A stretch of DNA of 64,000 nucleotides from contig NZ_CP132976.1 of assembly GCF_030864005.1 (NCBI RefSeq), forward strand, positions 5,704,001-5,768,000, given 5' to 3'. Each line of letters starts with the position of its first letter. Position 1 is the first letter of the stretch. A model generated the notes under the pieces. That model did not search any database. It was not told the origin of the DNA and was given only the letters and a program-made list of their open reading frames with translations. This DNA is from Achromobacter seleniivolatilans. Lineage in GTDB: Bacteria; Pseudomonadota; Gammaproteobacteria; Burkholderiales; Burkholderiaceae_B. The position numbers and the translations under genes were made by a program. Shown piece after piece: positions 27,446 to 35,233 of the stretch.

Positions 27446-28354
27446 ATGAGCAAAGCTCCCGCAGTGAAGTCCGGCACGGCCAAAACCAAGGCTGCATCCG
27501 CAGCTGCCCCCGCAAAGTCCGCCGCGGCCAAACCTTCTGCCCGTGCGAAATCTTCTGCGGATTCGAGCTCTCGCCCGCTTGAACGCCGCCAGCGCGTGCA
27601 ATCTGCGGAAACGGGCATGACGGTGTTAAAGGGTTTGGCCCGTTTAGGCGGACGCGCCAGCCTGACTGCGCTGGCCGCGCACGTAGACGAAAGCCCGGCC
27701 AAGGTGCATCGCTATCTGATGAGCCTGATTGCGGAAGGCCTGGTCGATCAGGAAGTGGCGACGCAGCAGTACCACCTGGGTCTTGAAGCCCTGTTCGTAG
27801 GCGTCGCCGCCATGCGTCAGGCAGATCCGTTGCGTATCAGCGAACCCGCATTGATCCGCCTGCGCGAAAGCCTGGCGGTCACCTGCTTTATCGCGGTCAT
27901 GGGCAACAAAGGACCAACCATCGTCCGGTTTGAAGAGCCGGGCCTGCCGATTACCGTGAACGTGCGCGTGGGCTCCGTACTGTCGATGCTCTGGTCCGCC
28001 ACCGGACGTGCGTTTCTAGGTGCGCTGGACGAAGCCCCGGTCCAAGAGATGGCGCTGGCGGAACTGGCCGCGGCAACGCCGGACATGCGGGCCTTGCTGG
28101 ACGAAACCGACCCCATCGGCGCGCTGCGCCGCGACGTGCGCAAGGCGGGTTGCGCGACGGTTAAGGACACCAACCTGCGCGGCATCAGCGCGGTCTCTGC
28201 GCCGTTGTACGACCACACCGGCCGGCCGTGCGCCGTGCTGACGGCTTTAGGCGCGACGGGCGGGTTTGATGTGTCGCCAGGAGGAAGAGTGGTGGCAGCG
28301 GTGAAGAAAGAAGCGCAGGCGGTAAGCGCGGCGCTGGGGTATGTGGCGGATTGA
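27446..28354 (+). CDS. IclR family regulator with histone-H1-like N-terminal tail
   Basis: 302 residues from ATG 27446 (AGGAAG upstream); a TTG at 27416 would add ten. Residues 1 to about 50 are almost only Ala, Lys, Ser and Pro (for example KTKAASAAAPAKSAAAK). The IclR winged helix follows (GMTVLKGLARLGGRASLTALAAHVDESPAK split over about 60-110), then the ligand domain (about 125-295; TCFIAVMGNKG, SATGRAFLGAL). It is divergent from the Bug-P450 unit and likely regulates it. The basic tail could give extra non-specific DNA binding. Confidence 0.88.
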   Translation: MSKAPAVKSGTAKTKAASAAAPAKSAAAKPSARAKSSADSSSRPLERRQRVQSAETGMTVLKGLARLGGRASLTALAAHVDESPAKVHRYLMSLIAEGLVDQEVATQQYHLGLEALFVGVAAMRQADPLRISEPALIRLRESLAVTCFIAVMGNKGPTIVRFEEPGLPITVNVRVGSVLSMLWSATGRAFLGALDEAPVQEMALAELAAATPDMRALLDETDPIGALRRDVRKAGCATVKDTNLRGISAVSAPLYDHTGRPCAVLTALGATGGFDVSPGGRVVAAVKKEAQAVSAALGYVAD

Positions 28355-28366
28355 GTTGCGGTGCCG

Positions 28367-29407
28367 TCAAGGCCGCGCCACCGGCAGCTTCCCCAACGCA
28401 TCCTTGAAATCCGGATATTCCTTCAAGAATTCCGCATTCACCGTAAACCGCTTCATCAGCCGGTCATCCACGGTCAGATTCAACACCGTCGACCCATCCC
28501 ATAGCCGCGGCCTTTTCTTCACGTGGATCAGCACCTTCTCCGTGAATTCCTTGTACGAGTCATGCGGCTCGCATTGCTCGTAGTCGGTGGAAATCCGCTG
28601 TTCCGTTCCCGCTTCCAGTCCCACCTGCCGCGCCTTCTCTTGCAACCAGGCAGCGGGCAGCGTTTGCAGGCTTCCGTCGCGATATCCGCCGCCGATGTCT
28701 GAGTGCGCGCCGATGAACCAGCGCTGTTCCACTGGCCTGTCCGGCGGGCGCGGTTCTGAATTGCCCAGGCGTGTCCATAGGGTTGGGAAGTAGGGTTCTC
28801 GGTATTCGTTGGTGGCGATGGCGTGATAGGCGTTGTGTACGTGATTGCTCAGTTCGGTATCGTGGAAGTTATAGAACTTGGAAAAGCCGGGGAACGAGAT
28901 GCCGCCGACGGGAATCCCCAAGCTGCCTACGGTGTCCCAGACGCCCACGAAATGCAGATCCGTTTCGCGCGAGAACTTGGCGCGGAAGGTTTGGGCTTCT
29001 ATCGATGCGGGTTTGCAATCGTCGCGGTACAGCGCGTAGGCTTCTGCGACGTTGCTGTCGGTGGGGTCTTTTAGCAATCCGCATTTGCGGACCATGCCAG
29101 CTAGGCTGCGTGCGGAATAGGCGCCGCGGCTGAATCCCAGCAGAAAGATGCGGTCGCCGGATTCATGGCGTTGGCATAACCAGCGGTAGCCCATGCGGAT
29201 GTTGGCCGACAGCCCTGCGCCAAAGGCTCCGCCCATGAATTTGTCGATGGCGGCCCATAGGCCTTGGCCTTGTGTGCCGACGCCTTCGATGTAGAGCGTT
29301 TCCTGCGTGCTGGTTTCTGGCGCGGCTTTGTATAGCTCGTACGCGTTGGTGCGGTCGTTGGGCTCGTTCCACGTTCCGTCGAAGAATACGGCAAGATTCT
29401 TCACCAT
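28367..29407 (-). CDS. DUF2235 alpha/beta hydrolase (Tle1-like fold)
   Basis: 346 residues. The N-terminus KNLAVFFDGTWNEP and the nucleophile motif GFSRGAYSAR (about residues 94-103) define DUF2235; GAHSDIGGGYRD supplies the catalytic Asp region. The family includes type VI secretion phospholipase effectors of the Tle1 group, but no VgrG, PAAR or immunity gene is adjacent and the protein is short for an effector, so a housekeeping or solitary hydrolase is more likely. GGAGAG precedes the ATG. It converges on the IclR gene with a 12-bp gap. Confidence 0.85.
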   Translation of the reverse strand: MVKNLAVFFDGTWNEPNDRTNAYELYKAAPETSTQETLYIEGVGTQGQGLWAAIDKFMGGAFGAGLSANIRMGYRWLCQRHESGDRIFLLGFSRGAYSARSLAGMVRKCGLLKDPTDSNVAEAYALYRDDCKPASIEAQTFRAKFSRETDLHFVGVWDTVGSLGIPVGGISFPGFSKFYNFHDTELSNHVHNAYHAIATNEYREPYFPTLWTRLGNSEPRPPDRPVEQRWFIGAHSDIGGGYRDGSLQTLPAAWLQEKARQVGLEAGTEQRISTDYEQCEPHDSYKEFTEKVLIHVKKRPRLWDGSTVLNLTVDDRLMKRFTVNAEFLKEYPDFKDALGKLPVARP

Positions 29408-29755
29408 GATCGTCTCTCCACAGATTGAGTCTTTCCTTGGCTCTGCTGCTCACTGGGATCACGCGACTGCGAGTCGCACGCTATCACGCAGCCGGGCGAT
29501 TTTCGCCTGCGTGGTTTCCCTGCTGACAAGACGTACACCATCTTTTTGACTAGCTAATCGGTCGTCATCTTGCCTGCGCGTGCCGTAGAGTGCAGGCGAG
29601 ATGCCTGTGCCGCCGCTGCCCGGATACATCAACAGTAGCAATCCTGAACTTGTCGGATGGTATCCATGGAAATCAGGCTGGGCGCACGCTTTTTGGGGTA
29701 TGTTGCGCCCAGCGCGGCAATCCGCCGCCTCTGTCATATCAAGAAGAAGGACACC
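29408..29755. other. 348-bp region between the DUF2235 and nucleosidase genes
   Basis: Divergent promoter region for the genes at 29407 (minus) and 29756 (plus). Open frames cross it on both strands but none has family similarity or a good start. AAGAAGAAGG at 29741-29750 is the ribosome-binding site of the nucleosidase. I see no clear operator. Confidence 0.5.
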
Positions 29756-30505
29756 ATGGGACGTCTTGCCATCCTGGGCGCGCTGCACGAAGAAATTGCG
29801 GATCTGCTTGCCGCTATGGAACCCGGCGCGGTGGTTCATCGCATCGCGATGCGCGACTTTCATGTGGGCACGTTGTGGGGCACGCCTTGCGTCATTGCGC
29901 TAAGCCGCATCGGCAAGGTGGCCGCCGCCGCGACGGCGTCCATTGTCATTCAGGAGTTTCAGGTGTCGCGCATGATCTTCACCGGGCTGGCCGGCGGTTT
30001 GCAGCCGGGCGTAGAGGTGGGGGATGTGGTGGTGGCAAGCGAGCTGATGCAGCACGACATGGATGCACGCCCGCTGTTCGGCCTGCACGAGATCCCGTTG
30101 CTGGGGCGTGTGCGGTTCGACGCGGATGTGGCGTTAAGCGCGATGTTGCAGGCCAGCGCCGAGCAGTTCTTGCGGCAATCGCCCGCCGGCTCTGCTTCGA
30201 AGGCAGCGAAGGCGCATCACGGCCTGATCGCAACGGGCGATGTGTTCGTGAACCACAACGACTACGCCCAGACGCTGCGCGCAAGTTTGCCTGATGCGTT
30301 GTGCGTCGAAATGGAAGGCGCCGCGATGGCGCAGATTTGCTACGAGTTCGGCGTTCCGTTTGCGGTGATGCGCGTTATCTCGGACCGTGCTGATCATGCA
30401 GCAAAGGCGGACTTCACGGCATTTTTGCAAAACGTGGCGCGGGTTTACACGGCCGGCATTCTGGCGCCGTTGTTGAAGTCAGGCGCGCTGTCAGACACGC
30501 CTTGA
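29756..30505 (+). CDS. mtnN: 5'-methylthioadenosine/S-adenosylhomocysteine nucleosidase family
   Basis: 249 residues from ATG 29756; earlier in-frame starts lack a ribosome site. Phosphorylase-type fold with the opening AILGALHEEI, the loop TGLAGGL, HDMDARP and the purine site VEMEGAAMAQICYEF with catalytic Asp in ISDRAD. These enzymes split the glycosidic bond of MTA and SAH in methyl-group recycling and autoinducer-2 precursor formation. An insert with SAGSASKAAK is slightly unusual. It converges on a LysR gene. Confidence 0.88.
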   Translation: MGRLAILGALHEEIADLLAAMEPGAVVHRIAMRDFHVGTLWGTPCVIALSRIGKVAAAATASIVIQEFQVSRMIFTGLAGGLQPGVEVGDVVVASELMQHDMDARPLFGLHEIPLLGRVRFDADVALSAMLQASAEQFLRQSPAGSASKAAKAHHGLIATGDVFVNHNDYAQTLRASLPDALCVEMEGAAMAQICYEFGVPFAVMRVISDRADHAAKADFTAFLQNVARVYTAGILAPLLKSGALSDTP

Positions 30506-30553
30506 TTGCGCGGCGGGCGAATCGCACTATCCGGCGCGACGAGTGTGGGCGGG

Positions 30554-31465
30554 TCAACCGGGTTCGCCGCCCATTTGCCCGGCACACCAGTCGCGGATTT
30601 TTTCCAGCGCTGCCGGCATCGTCTTACCCTCCAGTGTCACGAACAAAAACTCCGAACTCAATTCCAACGGTGGCGACAGGTGCAGGCGCGAAAGCTCCCC
30701 TTTTTCCAGTAGCGCGCGCGCCACTTGCAGCACGCCAAAGAACACGGCGTCGGTGCTGCGCACAAGTTCAACCAGCGCGTTCACGTCGTTCGATTGATAC
30801 TGGATGGCGTCGTAGAAATGCGTACGGTTGCCGAAGTATTCGTTCAGCGTGTGGATAACCTGGTTGCTCATCGCGCGGCCGCTGGCGGCCAGCGGATACT
30901 TGCGCAATTCGGCAAAGCTCAGTTCGTGCAGATGTTCCAGCGGGTGTCCGGCCCGGCACACGAATCCCAGCGGTGTGGGCGGGAACAGTTCCAGGTTCAG
31001 GTCGTCGTCCGGCGGTACCTGGCTGCGGTGCAGAATCAACGCGTCGACTGCGCCTTCGCGCAGCTCTTGCAACTGCATGTCTGCGGTGCCGCCGCTTAAC
31101 TGCACCTTGATGGCTGGATAGCGCTGCATCATGGTTTGCAGCAGCTGCACGGACAGCATGGCGGTGGGGGCAGGGCCCAGCCCCAGGCGGATCGTGCCGC
31201 CTTCGACATCCGCCAGGATGCGGGCGCTGCGCCGCAGTTCAGCTAATTCCACGCGGACGCGCCGGGCGCGAACCAGCGCCAGTTCGCCCAGGGCAGTCAG
31301 CTTCTTGTTCTTGCCGCGATCCATCAGCGCGCCGCCCAACTCTTCTTCCAGCGCGGAAATACTGCGGCTGAGCGCGGGTTGGGTCAGGTGCAGCTTGTCG
31401 GCGGCACGGCTGAATGACTGGGTTTCCACCAGGGCCAGAAAATGGTCCAGCTGCTGAAGGTTCAT
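30554..31465 (-). CDS. LysR family transcriptional regulator
   Basis: 303 residues; winged helix in residues 1-60 (LDHFLALVETQSFSRAADKLHLTQPALSR over two segments, then EEELGGALMDRG) and an effector domain (about 90-295). It is divergent from the Bug receptor at 31595 with a 129-bp gap that carries AT-rich sequence but no palindrome I would commit to. It probably controls the Bug/serine hydrolase pair. Confidence 0.9.
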   Translation of the reverse strand: MNLQQLDHFLALVETQSFSRAADKLHLTQPALSRSISALEEELGGALMDRGKNKKLTALGELALVRARRVRVELAELRRSARILADVEGGTIRLGLGPAPTAMLSVQLLQTMMQRYPAIKVQLSGGTADMQLQELREGAVDALILHRSQVPPDDDLNLELFPPTPLGFVCRAGHPLEHLHELSFAELRKYPLAASGRAMSNQVIHTLNEYFGNRTHFYDAIQYQSNDVNALVELVRSTDAVFFGVLQVARALLEKGELSRLHLSPPLELSSEFLFVTLEGKTMPAALEKIRDWCAGQMGGEPG

Positions 31466-31594
31466 GCGTCGCGCTCGAAGTATTCATTTTAATTATGGAA
31501 AGTAAGCCGATTATGCATTGGACGGCAATTAGTGCCGATCCTAAGATCGGTGCTCGTTTGCAGCTTTCCGACACCCGCCCTTCAGTGAGCCGAT

Positions 31595-32626
31595 ATGGTC
31601 CCGACCCCGTCTTTCCGCATTGCCGCCACGCTTGTTTCCGTTTGCCATCCGCGGACGTTGCTGCGCCTTCTGGCCGGACTCGGCGTGGCGGGCGCTCTGG
31701 CGTCTCCCGCAGCCGCGCAGACGCCTTATCCTGCCAAGCCGATCTCTGTGGTGGTGCCGGTGTCAGCGGGCGGTGCGGCCGATGCGCTGGCTCGCGCGTG
31801 GGCGAGCTATGTGTCCAAAGCCATCGGCGGTACCGTCATCGTGGAAAACAAGCCGGGCGCCAATGGCAGTATTGCCGCAAGCTTTGTGGCCAAGCAGCCG
31901 GCCGACGGCTATTCACTATTGTTCGGCAGCACGTCGAACATGTCTTTGAACCCTTTCTCGTACAAGTCGCTGGCCTACAACCCGGAGCGCGACTTTGATC
32001 CGGTGACGATGATTGCCGATACGTCGCAAGTGCTGGTGACCAATCCGGCCACCGGCATCAAGTCGGTGGAAGATCTGGTCAAGGTGGCCAAGTCCAAGCC
32101 TGGGGTGTTGAACTACGGCTCCGCCGGTATCGGCAATTCCACGCATTTGAACGTGGCGTTCCTGGCCGAACATTTTGGCATTCAGATGTCCCATGTGCCC
32201 TACAAAGGGGCCGCGCCCGCCATGATGGATCTGGTGGGCGGGCAGATCGATCTGACGGCAGATGCCTTGTCGGGCGCGATACCGCAGATCAAGACGGGCA
32301 AGGCAGTGCCGCTGGTGGTGTTCGGCAGCAAGCGTGTGGCCGAAATTCCCGATGTGCCGACCATTTACGAAGTGGGCGCCAAGGATTTTCCCAGCGACGC
32401 GTGGTACGGCCTGATGGCGCCCAAAGGCACGCCAGCCAGCGTGCTGGCCAGCCTGACGGACGCCACCCAGAAATTCTGGGCTGACCCCGATGCGCGTGCG
32501 CAGATGGCGCAGATCTACATGGTGCCGCCGACCACGTTTGGCGGGCAGGCCGTGGCGCAATCCATGAAGCGCGAGGCGGCCACCTGGGGGCCGATCATCA
32601 AGCGCCTGGGCATTCAAAACGACTGA
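31595..32626 (+). CDS. Bug-family tripartite tricarboxylate receptor
   Basis: 343 residues; signal sequence up to about residue 42 (LAGLGVAGALASPAAAQ), then PVSAGGAADALARAW, VENKPGANGSIAA, YGSAGIGNSTHLN, HVPYKGAAPAMMDLVGGQI and the C-terminal KRLGIQ end. It is followed 62 bp later by the serine hydrolase on the same strand and opposed by a LysR gene, a common Alcaligenaceae arrangement. The ligand is unknown. Confidence 0.92.
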   Translation: MVPTPSFRIAATLVSVCHPRTLLRLLAGLGVAGALASPAAAQTPYPAKPISVVVPVSAGGAADALARAWASYVSKAIGGTVIVENKPGANGSIAASFVAKQPADGYSLLFGSTSNMSLNPFSYKSLAYNPERDFDPVTMIADTSQVLVTNPATGIKSVEDLVKVAKSKPGVLNYGSAGIGNSTHLNVAFLAEHFGIQMSHVPYKGAAPAMMDLVGGQIDLTADALSGAIPQIKTGKAVPLVVFGSKRVAEIPDVPTIYEVGAKDFPSDAWYGLMAPKGTPASVLASLTDATQKFWADPDARAQMAQIYMVPPTTFGGQAVAQSMKREAATWGPIIKRLGIQND

Positions 32627-32688
32627 CGCCTTTTCATTCCTGTCCGCGCGGCCGATGCAGGCTGCGCGTTTTGTATTGAGCCTAGTCC

Positions 32689-33891
32689 ATGACTGATCTT
32701 TCCGTTGCTATCAACGATACGCGCAGCGCCCAATCCGTGGCGCAGCCCACGCTGCATTTGCCGCGCAGTGAAGACTTCCTGCTGTGGCCGCCGTGTTTGC
32801 AGTCCTACGGTTACCGCATCGTCGACCAGCTGTTTGCCACGCGCACCGTGGCGCGTGGCGCCGCCGTGCGTGAACTGCCGCGGGGCTCAGAGGTCCGTGT
32901 GCAGTATCAATCTGAAGGCGTGTCGCGTGAGCTGCCCGAATTCATGGACCGCAACAACGTCGCGGGTCTGCTGGCCATACGCGATGGCCGGGTGGTGTTG
33001 GAGCGGTACGGCTTGGGGTTTCAGCCGCATGAGCGCTGGTCCACGATGTCCACCATCAAATCCATGACGGCGCTGCTCGTGGGCGCTGCATTGCAGGATG
33101 GGGCCATACACAGCATCGACGATCCCGTCACTCGCTATCTGCCCGCCATGCAGGGCTGCGCGTACGAACAGGTGACCGTGCGGCACTTGATGACCATGTG
33201 CTCGGGCATGGAGTGGACCGAGGACTACACGGACAAGCAGTCGGACGTAAACCGCTACAGCAAATCGCTGGCCGACAAGGTGCCCGGCGGCGTGTTGGCG
33301 CTATTGCGCCAGTGCCGCCGCCTGCATGCGCCGGGCGCCGTGTGGCACTACAACACGGGCGACACGTATCTGCTGGGCGCGTTGATTTCCGCAGCCACCG
33401 GCAGCACGTTGGCGGACTATCTGTCGCGCAAGATCTGGCAGCCCTACGGCATGGAGTTTGACGCGTTCTACACGCTTGAATCCGAAAATGGGCAGGAGAT
33501 CGGCGGCAGCCGTGCAGGGATGGCGTTGCGGGATCTGGGCCGTTTGGGGCAGTTTGTCTTGGATGACGGCGTGATCAACGGCGCGCGCGTCTTGCCCGAA
33601 GGGTGGATCGACCAGGCGGGGGCGGTGGCCCACAACGTGCCCGAAGCCTTTCATTCCGCCAGCCGGCAGTCGCTTGGGCTGACGGGTTACGGCTACAGCT
33701 GGTGGCTGCGCGAAGACGGCGCGATGATGGCGATGGGCCACTCAGGCCAACGCATCTTCATAGACCGTGACAAGGGGTTGGTCGTGGTGCAGTTGGCGGC
33801 CTATCCTGAGCCGCGCTATGTCAGCGCCAATGAGCCGGATCGCGACGCCGAGCTGAACAGCGTGATCGCGGCGATCCGGGATGCGGAGTGA
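32689..33891 (+). CDS. Serine hydrolase, beta-lactamase/6-aminohexanoate-dimer hydrolase-like
   Basis: 400 residues of the class C beta-lactamase/NylB fold. The nucleophile motif is SxxK in MSTIKSM (about residues 121-127), Tyr-x-Asn equivalent in WHYNTGDTYLLG, and the KTG-equivalent is HSG in GHSGQRIF. There is no signal peptide, so a cytoplasmic esterase or amidase acting on a compound bound by the upstream Bug receptor is more likely than antibiotic resistance. Confidence 0.87.
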   Translation: MTDLSVAINDTRSAQSVAQPTLHLPRSEDFLLWPPCLQSYGYRIVDQLFATRTVARGAAVRELPRGSEVRVQYQSEGVSRELPEFMDRNNVAGLLAIRDGRVVLERYGLGFQPHERWSTMSTIKSMTALLVGAALQDGAIHSIDDPVTRYLPAMQGCAYEQVTVRHLMTMCSGMEWTEDYTDKQSDVNRYSKSLADKVPGGVLALLRQCRRLHAPGAVWHYNTGDTYLLGALISAATGSTLADYLSRKIWQPYGMEFDAFYTLESENGQEIGGSRAGMALRDLGRLGQFVLDDGVINGARVLPEGWIDQAGAVAHNVPEAFHSASRQSLGLTGYGYSWWLREDGAMMAMGHSGQRIFIDRDKGLVVVQLAAYPEPRYVSANEPDRDAELNSVIAAIRDAE

Positions 33892-33914
33892 TGGCCCGGG
33901 TTCAATGACCGGGT

Positions 33915-34079
33915 TCAGCGGCCCGTGTCAGGATAGTCTGGCCCGGCGTCGTGGAAGCCGCCGCTGCTATAGGGATTGACCGCGCCGGGGTGGGGCGGGC
34001 CGCCGTTACCGGGGGCGCACCCGGCCAGGAGCAGTGTGGCGGCAAGGACAGAAAGCAGGTGTATCAGGGGAAATCTCAT
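33915..34079 (-). CDS. Small lipoprotein, 54 residues
   Basis: ATG at 34079 with GGAG 8 bases upstream. The signal sequence is MRFPLIHLLSVLAATLLLAGC, with lipobox LAGC at residues 18-21. The mature part is short and Gly/Pro/Asp/Tyr-rich (GNGGPPHPG, YSSGG, PDYPDTGR) and is probably disordered on the membrane surface. It lies downstream of the terminator of the 34240 gene, so it has its own promoter. I recognise no family. Confidence 0.75.
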   Translation of the reverse strand: MRFPLIHLLSVLAATLLLAGCAPGNGGPPHPGAVNPYSSGGFHDAGPDYPDTGR

Positions 34080-34179
34080 CTGGGGTCTCCTGCGGCTGCC
34101 CCTCAGCAGGCGCGTGGCATGCAGCGTATAGCCGGATTATAGGCCCGGGCCACGCGGGCACGATGCTGTGCACAATATA

Positions 34180-34219
34180 AAAAACGGGCGGCATCTGGTA
34201 AGAGATGCCGCCCGTTTTT
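34180..34219 (-). terminator. Rho-independent terminator after the gene ending at 34240
   Basis: Arms AAAAACGGGCGGCATCT (34180-34196) and AGATGCCGCCCGTTTTT (34203-34219) are perfectly complementary, with loop GGTAAG. A-tract and T-tract flanks make it usable on both strands, but only the minus-strand gene ends here, 20 bp upstream. Confidence 0.92.
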
Positions 34220-34239
34220 GGCTGAATTGCGCCGTTTGC

Positions 34240-35214
34240 TTAGTTCTTCAGCGTGGGGGAAAACAAGGCAAGCACCCGGTTGGGGTCATTGGAACCCGAC
34301 AGCATTTCGGCTACCGACACGCCATTGCGCGGATTCAAGGTCAGCGTGATTGAGCGGTCGTCGCCACTTGCGAAATTGGCGACGGCCTTGCATGCGTCTT
34401 CGTTGTCCTTGAAGCCGGCCAGCGCCTTCTTTTGAATGCACTGTTTTTTAGCGTCGCTGACAAACTTCTCGAATTGCTTGGCGCGCTGCTTGTCAGGATT
34501 GCCTTCGCCTGCCACAGCTGCGACGTTGTAGCGCTTGTAGAGTTCAATGCTGCGCTTGACGTAGCCATCGTCCTTCAAAGACAGGCTGCCCGTTTTGACG
34601 CGCACTTCGGCCAACGGCGCCAGCGTGCGGTCGATGCGGCCCATGCCCATCAAACCCATCATGCCGAGCGCGCCCATGGCCGCGCCGTTTTCGATCATGC
34701 CGACTGCGCCGTTGACGCGTTCCAGTTCCAGCGACAGTTCGGCGTTCAGGGCGTCTGGCTGTTCCAGGTTGAATTGGAGTTCGGCGTTGTCGTCATCGCG
34801 CTGGTAATCCCAGCGCACGCGCAGGTTCGCGGGCGGCAGGTCTGTCTTTCCCGCCTGGCGGATCAGGTCTGTCTGGCTCAGCACACTGTTGCCGTTGGGC
34901 AGCGCGGCGCCTTCGATCGTGACGTCGCCGCTTTGGCGGTCGGCGGTATTGCGCAGGCCGCTGATCTTGACCAGTTCGATCGTCGCGATCGGCGAAGCCT
35001 GCGATCCGATCGTGACCTGTTTCAGCTTGGCCGAGCCGAACGGCGATGCCGAAATGCTCTGCCAGTGGACCATGTTGCGCTGGCCCGTTTTGTCCAGCAG
35101 CGCCACCAGTTCGTCTTCCGCTTTGCCGGACGCATAGGCGCCCATGCCCCACCAGGCGCACGCCAGCACTGCCACGACGCCGCCTGCAATCAGGCCGTTC
35201 TTTTGATTGATCAT
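34240..35214 (-). CDS. Membrane-anchored protein of unknown function
   Basis: 324 residues. One N-terminal membrane segment (GLIAGGVVAVLACAWWGMGAYA, about 7-28), then an extracytoplasmic domain rich in beta segments, with a Gly/Met patch (GALGMMGLMGMG) and two cysteines (KKQCIQKK, DACKAV) that may pair. The pattern after the anchor loosely recalls DUF945/YdgA or AsmA-like proteins, but I cannot confirm it. It lies 19 bp downstream of the 35234-37225 gene and probably shares its transcript. Confidence 0.7.
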   Translation of the reverse strand: MINQKNGLIAGGVVAVLACAWWGMGAYASGKAEDELVALLDKTGQRNMVHWQSISASPFGSAKLKQVTIGSQASPIATIELVKISGLRNTADRQSGDVTIEGAALPNGNSVLSQTDLIRQAGKTDLPPANLRVRWDYQRDDDNAELQFNLEQPDALNAELSLELERVNGAVGMIENGAAMGALGMMGLMGMGRIDRTLAPLAEVRVKTGSLSLKDDGYVKRSIELYKRYNVAAVAGEGNPDKQRAKQFEKFVSDAKKQCIQKKALAGFKDNEDACKAVANFASGDDRSITLTLNPRNGVSVAEMLSGSNDPNRVLALFSPTLKN

Positions 35215-35233
35215 TGCGTTGCTCGTCTGGCGT

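Noticed and set aside
29601..29903. 100-codon plus-strand frame upstream of the nucleosidase
   Set aside because: It overlaps the nucleosidase start in another frame and has no family similarity.
32689..33891. Beta-lactam resistance gene
   Set aside because: The SxxK fold is present, but there is no signal peptide and the gene sits with a Bug receptor and LysR, which suits a catabolic esterase or amidase.
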